Shown piece by piece: positions 6,863 to 7,780 of a stretch of 7,780 bases of DNA (position 1 is the stretch's first letter; each line of letters opens with the position of its first letter). The stretch is from Wenzhouxiangella sp. (GTDB lineage: Bacteria > Pseudomonadota > Gammaproteobacteria > Xanthomonadales > Wenzhouxiangellaceae). The stretch is taken from NCBI GenBank assembly GCA_007135355.1, contig SLJA01000281.1, positions 1 through 7,780 on the forward strand, given 5' to 3'. The position numbers and the translations under genes were made by a program. The notes below the pieces were generated by a model that had not been told where the DNA came from, searched no databases, and was given only the letters and a program-made list of their open reading frames with translations.

Positions 6863-6883
6863 GTTGACGGTCGACTGTCGACA
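6863..6883 (+). repeat. Three tandem GTYGAC heptads before the photolyase gene
   Basis: The 39-base gap between purF and the photolyase gene contains GTTGACG, GTCGACT and GTCGACA back to back, three 7-base units sharing GTYGAC. The outer units also form an imperfect inverted repeat: TGTTGAC (6862-6868) and GTCGACA (6877-6883), 8 bases apart with one mismatch. The last unit sits in the perfect palindrome TGTCGACA (6876-6883). It could be a protein-binding site, a short hairpin, or chance in GC-rich DNA. No T-tract follows, so it is not a standard terminator. Confidence 0.4.
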
Positions 6884-6891
6884 TTATCGGC

Positions 6892-7780
6892 ATGACCTCC
6901 ACTGCCATCGTCTGGTTCAGGCGCGATCTGCGTCTGGCCGATCATCCCGCGCTGGATTATGCGCGTCGTCAGCATCAGCACATTGTGCCGGTCTATATCT
7001 GGGACCCGGAAGCCGAAGGCGAGTGGGCGCCCGGAGCGGCCGGACGATGGTGGCTACATCACAGTTTGCGTCATCTTGACCAGCGTCTCCGGCAGCGAGG
7101 CAGCCGCCTGATCCTCGCCCGGGGTGATACTGAATCCGAGCTTACGCGGATCCGCCAGGTCACGGGTGCCGAGGCCCTTTACTGGAACCGCGCCTATGAG
7201 CCCAAGCTGATCGAGCGCGACAAGCGCCTCAAGCGTCGGCTGGCCGACGCCGGCTGGACAGTGCGCAGCTTCGGCGGCTCATTGCTGTTCGAGCCTTGGG
7301 ATCTGCTCAAGGCCGACGGTACGCCTTACCTGGTCTTTACTCCGTTCTGGAAGCAGATGCAAAAAAGCTGGGTGGCGCCGCAAGCCTCGCCGGAGCCGCG
7401 CGAGCTCACCGGTCCGACGCGCTGGCCGGCCAGTATTGATGTGGCTGATCTGGAGTTGTTGCCCGCGCGCGACTGGGCTGACGGTTTCACCGAGCGCTGG
7501 GAGGCCGGCGAGCTGGCTGCGCGTCGGCGCTTGGCGGCCTTCGTCGACGACGCGGTTACCGCCTACTCGTCCGATCGCGATCGGCCGGATCGACACGGGA
7601 CTTCACGTTTGTCGCCGCATTTGCACTTCGGCGAGCTGTCGCCGGGGCAGGTGGTTCGGGCGCTGCATGAAGCCGGTGAGTTGCCCGAAGGTCAGGGCCG
7701 CTGGTCGTTCCTGCGCGAGATTGCCTGGCGCGAGTTTTCCGCCCATCTGCTGTTTCATTATCCGCATTTGCCCGATGAGC
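6892..7780 (+). CDS. phrB: Deoxyribodipyrimidine photolyase/cryptochrome family, 3'-truncated by window edge
   Basis: Photolyases use light, FAD and an antenna pigment to split UV-made cyclobutane pyrimidine dimers in DNA. The frame is open from the ATG at 6892 to the edge (296 codons) without a stop. Translation begins MTSTAIVWFRRDLRLADHPAL, the family's N-terminal signature, followed by PVYIWDP and the Rossmann-like antenna domain (about 1-130). The helical FAD domain then starts, with TSRLSPHLHFGELSP (237-251), the flavin-binding segment, and FLREIAWREF (273-282). Glu276, Trp279 and Arg280 have the spacing of E. coli dimer-contact residues Glu274, Trp277 and Arg278. This favours a class I CPD photolyase over a cryptochrome, but the last 170 or so residues, with the rest of the FAD pocket and the tryptophan relay, are missing. 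A stop at 6865-6867 blocks upstream extension. No good Shine-Dalgarno is seen. It lies 39 bases after purF and may be cotranscribed. The antenna type cannot be decided here. Confidence 0.92.
   Translation, partial: MTSTAIVWFRRDLRLADHPALDYARRQHQHIVPVYIWDPEAEGEWAPGAAGRWWLHHSLRHLDQRLRQRGSRLILARGDTESELTRIRQVTGAEALYWNRAYEPKLIERDKRLKRRLADAGWTVRSFGGSLLFEPWDLLKADGTPYLVFTPFWKQMQKSWVAPQASPEPRELTGPTRWPASIDVADLELLPARDWADGFTERWEAGELAARRRLAAFVDDAVTAYSSDRDRPDRHGTSRLSPHLHFGELSPGQVVRALHEAGELPEGQGRWSFLREIAWREFSAHLLFHYPHLPDE

Noticed and set aside
6861..6876. LexA box before the photolyase gene
   Set aside because: CTGT is present, but ACAG is not found 8 bases later, so the gammaproteobacterial SOS-box pattern is not met.
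6864..6890. Promoter for the photolyase gene with TTGACG as -35
   Set aside because: The best -10 candidates (TTATCG, TATCGG) are only 14-15 bases downstream and poor matches, and transcription would begin at or within the start codon.
6853..6891. Rho-independent terminator after purF
   Set aside because: The local GTCGA/TCGAC hairpin has a 5-base stem and there is no T-run after it.

Overview
This window is a compact, one-direction run of housekeeping genes from a GC-rich bacterium. All genes are on the + strand: the 3' part of trpB, then trpA, accD, folC, a dedD-like SPOR-domain gene, cvpA, purF, and the 5' part of a DNA photolyase/cryptochrome-family gene that runs off the right edge. The order trpB-trpA-accD-folC-dedD-cvpA-purF is characteristic of Gammaproteobacteria such as the Pseudomonas and Xanthomonas groups. 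A gammaproteobacterium is therefore the likely source, possibly near Xanthomonadales/Chromatiales. That placement rests on gene order and protein style only, not on a search.

Layout. Positions 1-824 hold the C-terminal two thirds of tryptophan synthase beta. trpA (821-1654) overlaps it by 4 bases and starts with TTG. accD (1656-2600) follows after 1 base. folC (2608-3894, also TTG) follows after 7 bases. The dedD-like gene (3903-4844) follows after 8 bases and encodes an inner-membrane protein with two SPOR domains. cvpA (4855-5367) follows after 10 bases and purF (5371-6852) after 3. A 39-base gap with three phased GTYGAC heptads separates purF from the photolyase gene (6892 to the edge). 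No stretch lacks genes for more than 39 bases, and there are no RNA genes, mobile elements or CRISPR arrays.

How the genes work together. TrpA and TrpB form the tryptophan synthase complex. AccD is the carboxyltransferase beta subunit for malonyl-CoA, so it serves lipid synthesis. FolC makes dihydrofolate and polyglutamates, supplying one-carbon units for purine and thymidylate synthesis. PurF commits PRPP to purine synthesis. DedD-like proteins act at the division septum, and CvpA is a small membrane protein long known from its position beside purF. The overlaps and tiny gaps suggest one transcript with translational coupling from trpB to purF; this is an inference. The photolyase repairs UV-induced pyrimidine dimers and probably relies on readthrough or on a promoter I could not identify.

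I found no undescribed multi-gene system. The points most worth a second look are the duplicated SPOR domain, a non-consensus residue in TrpA's catalytic loop, and the phased repeat before the photolyase gene.
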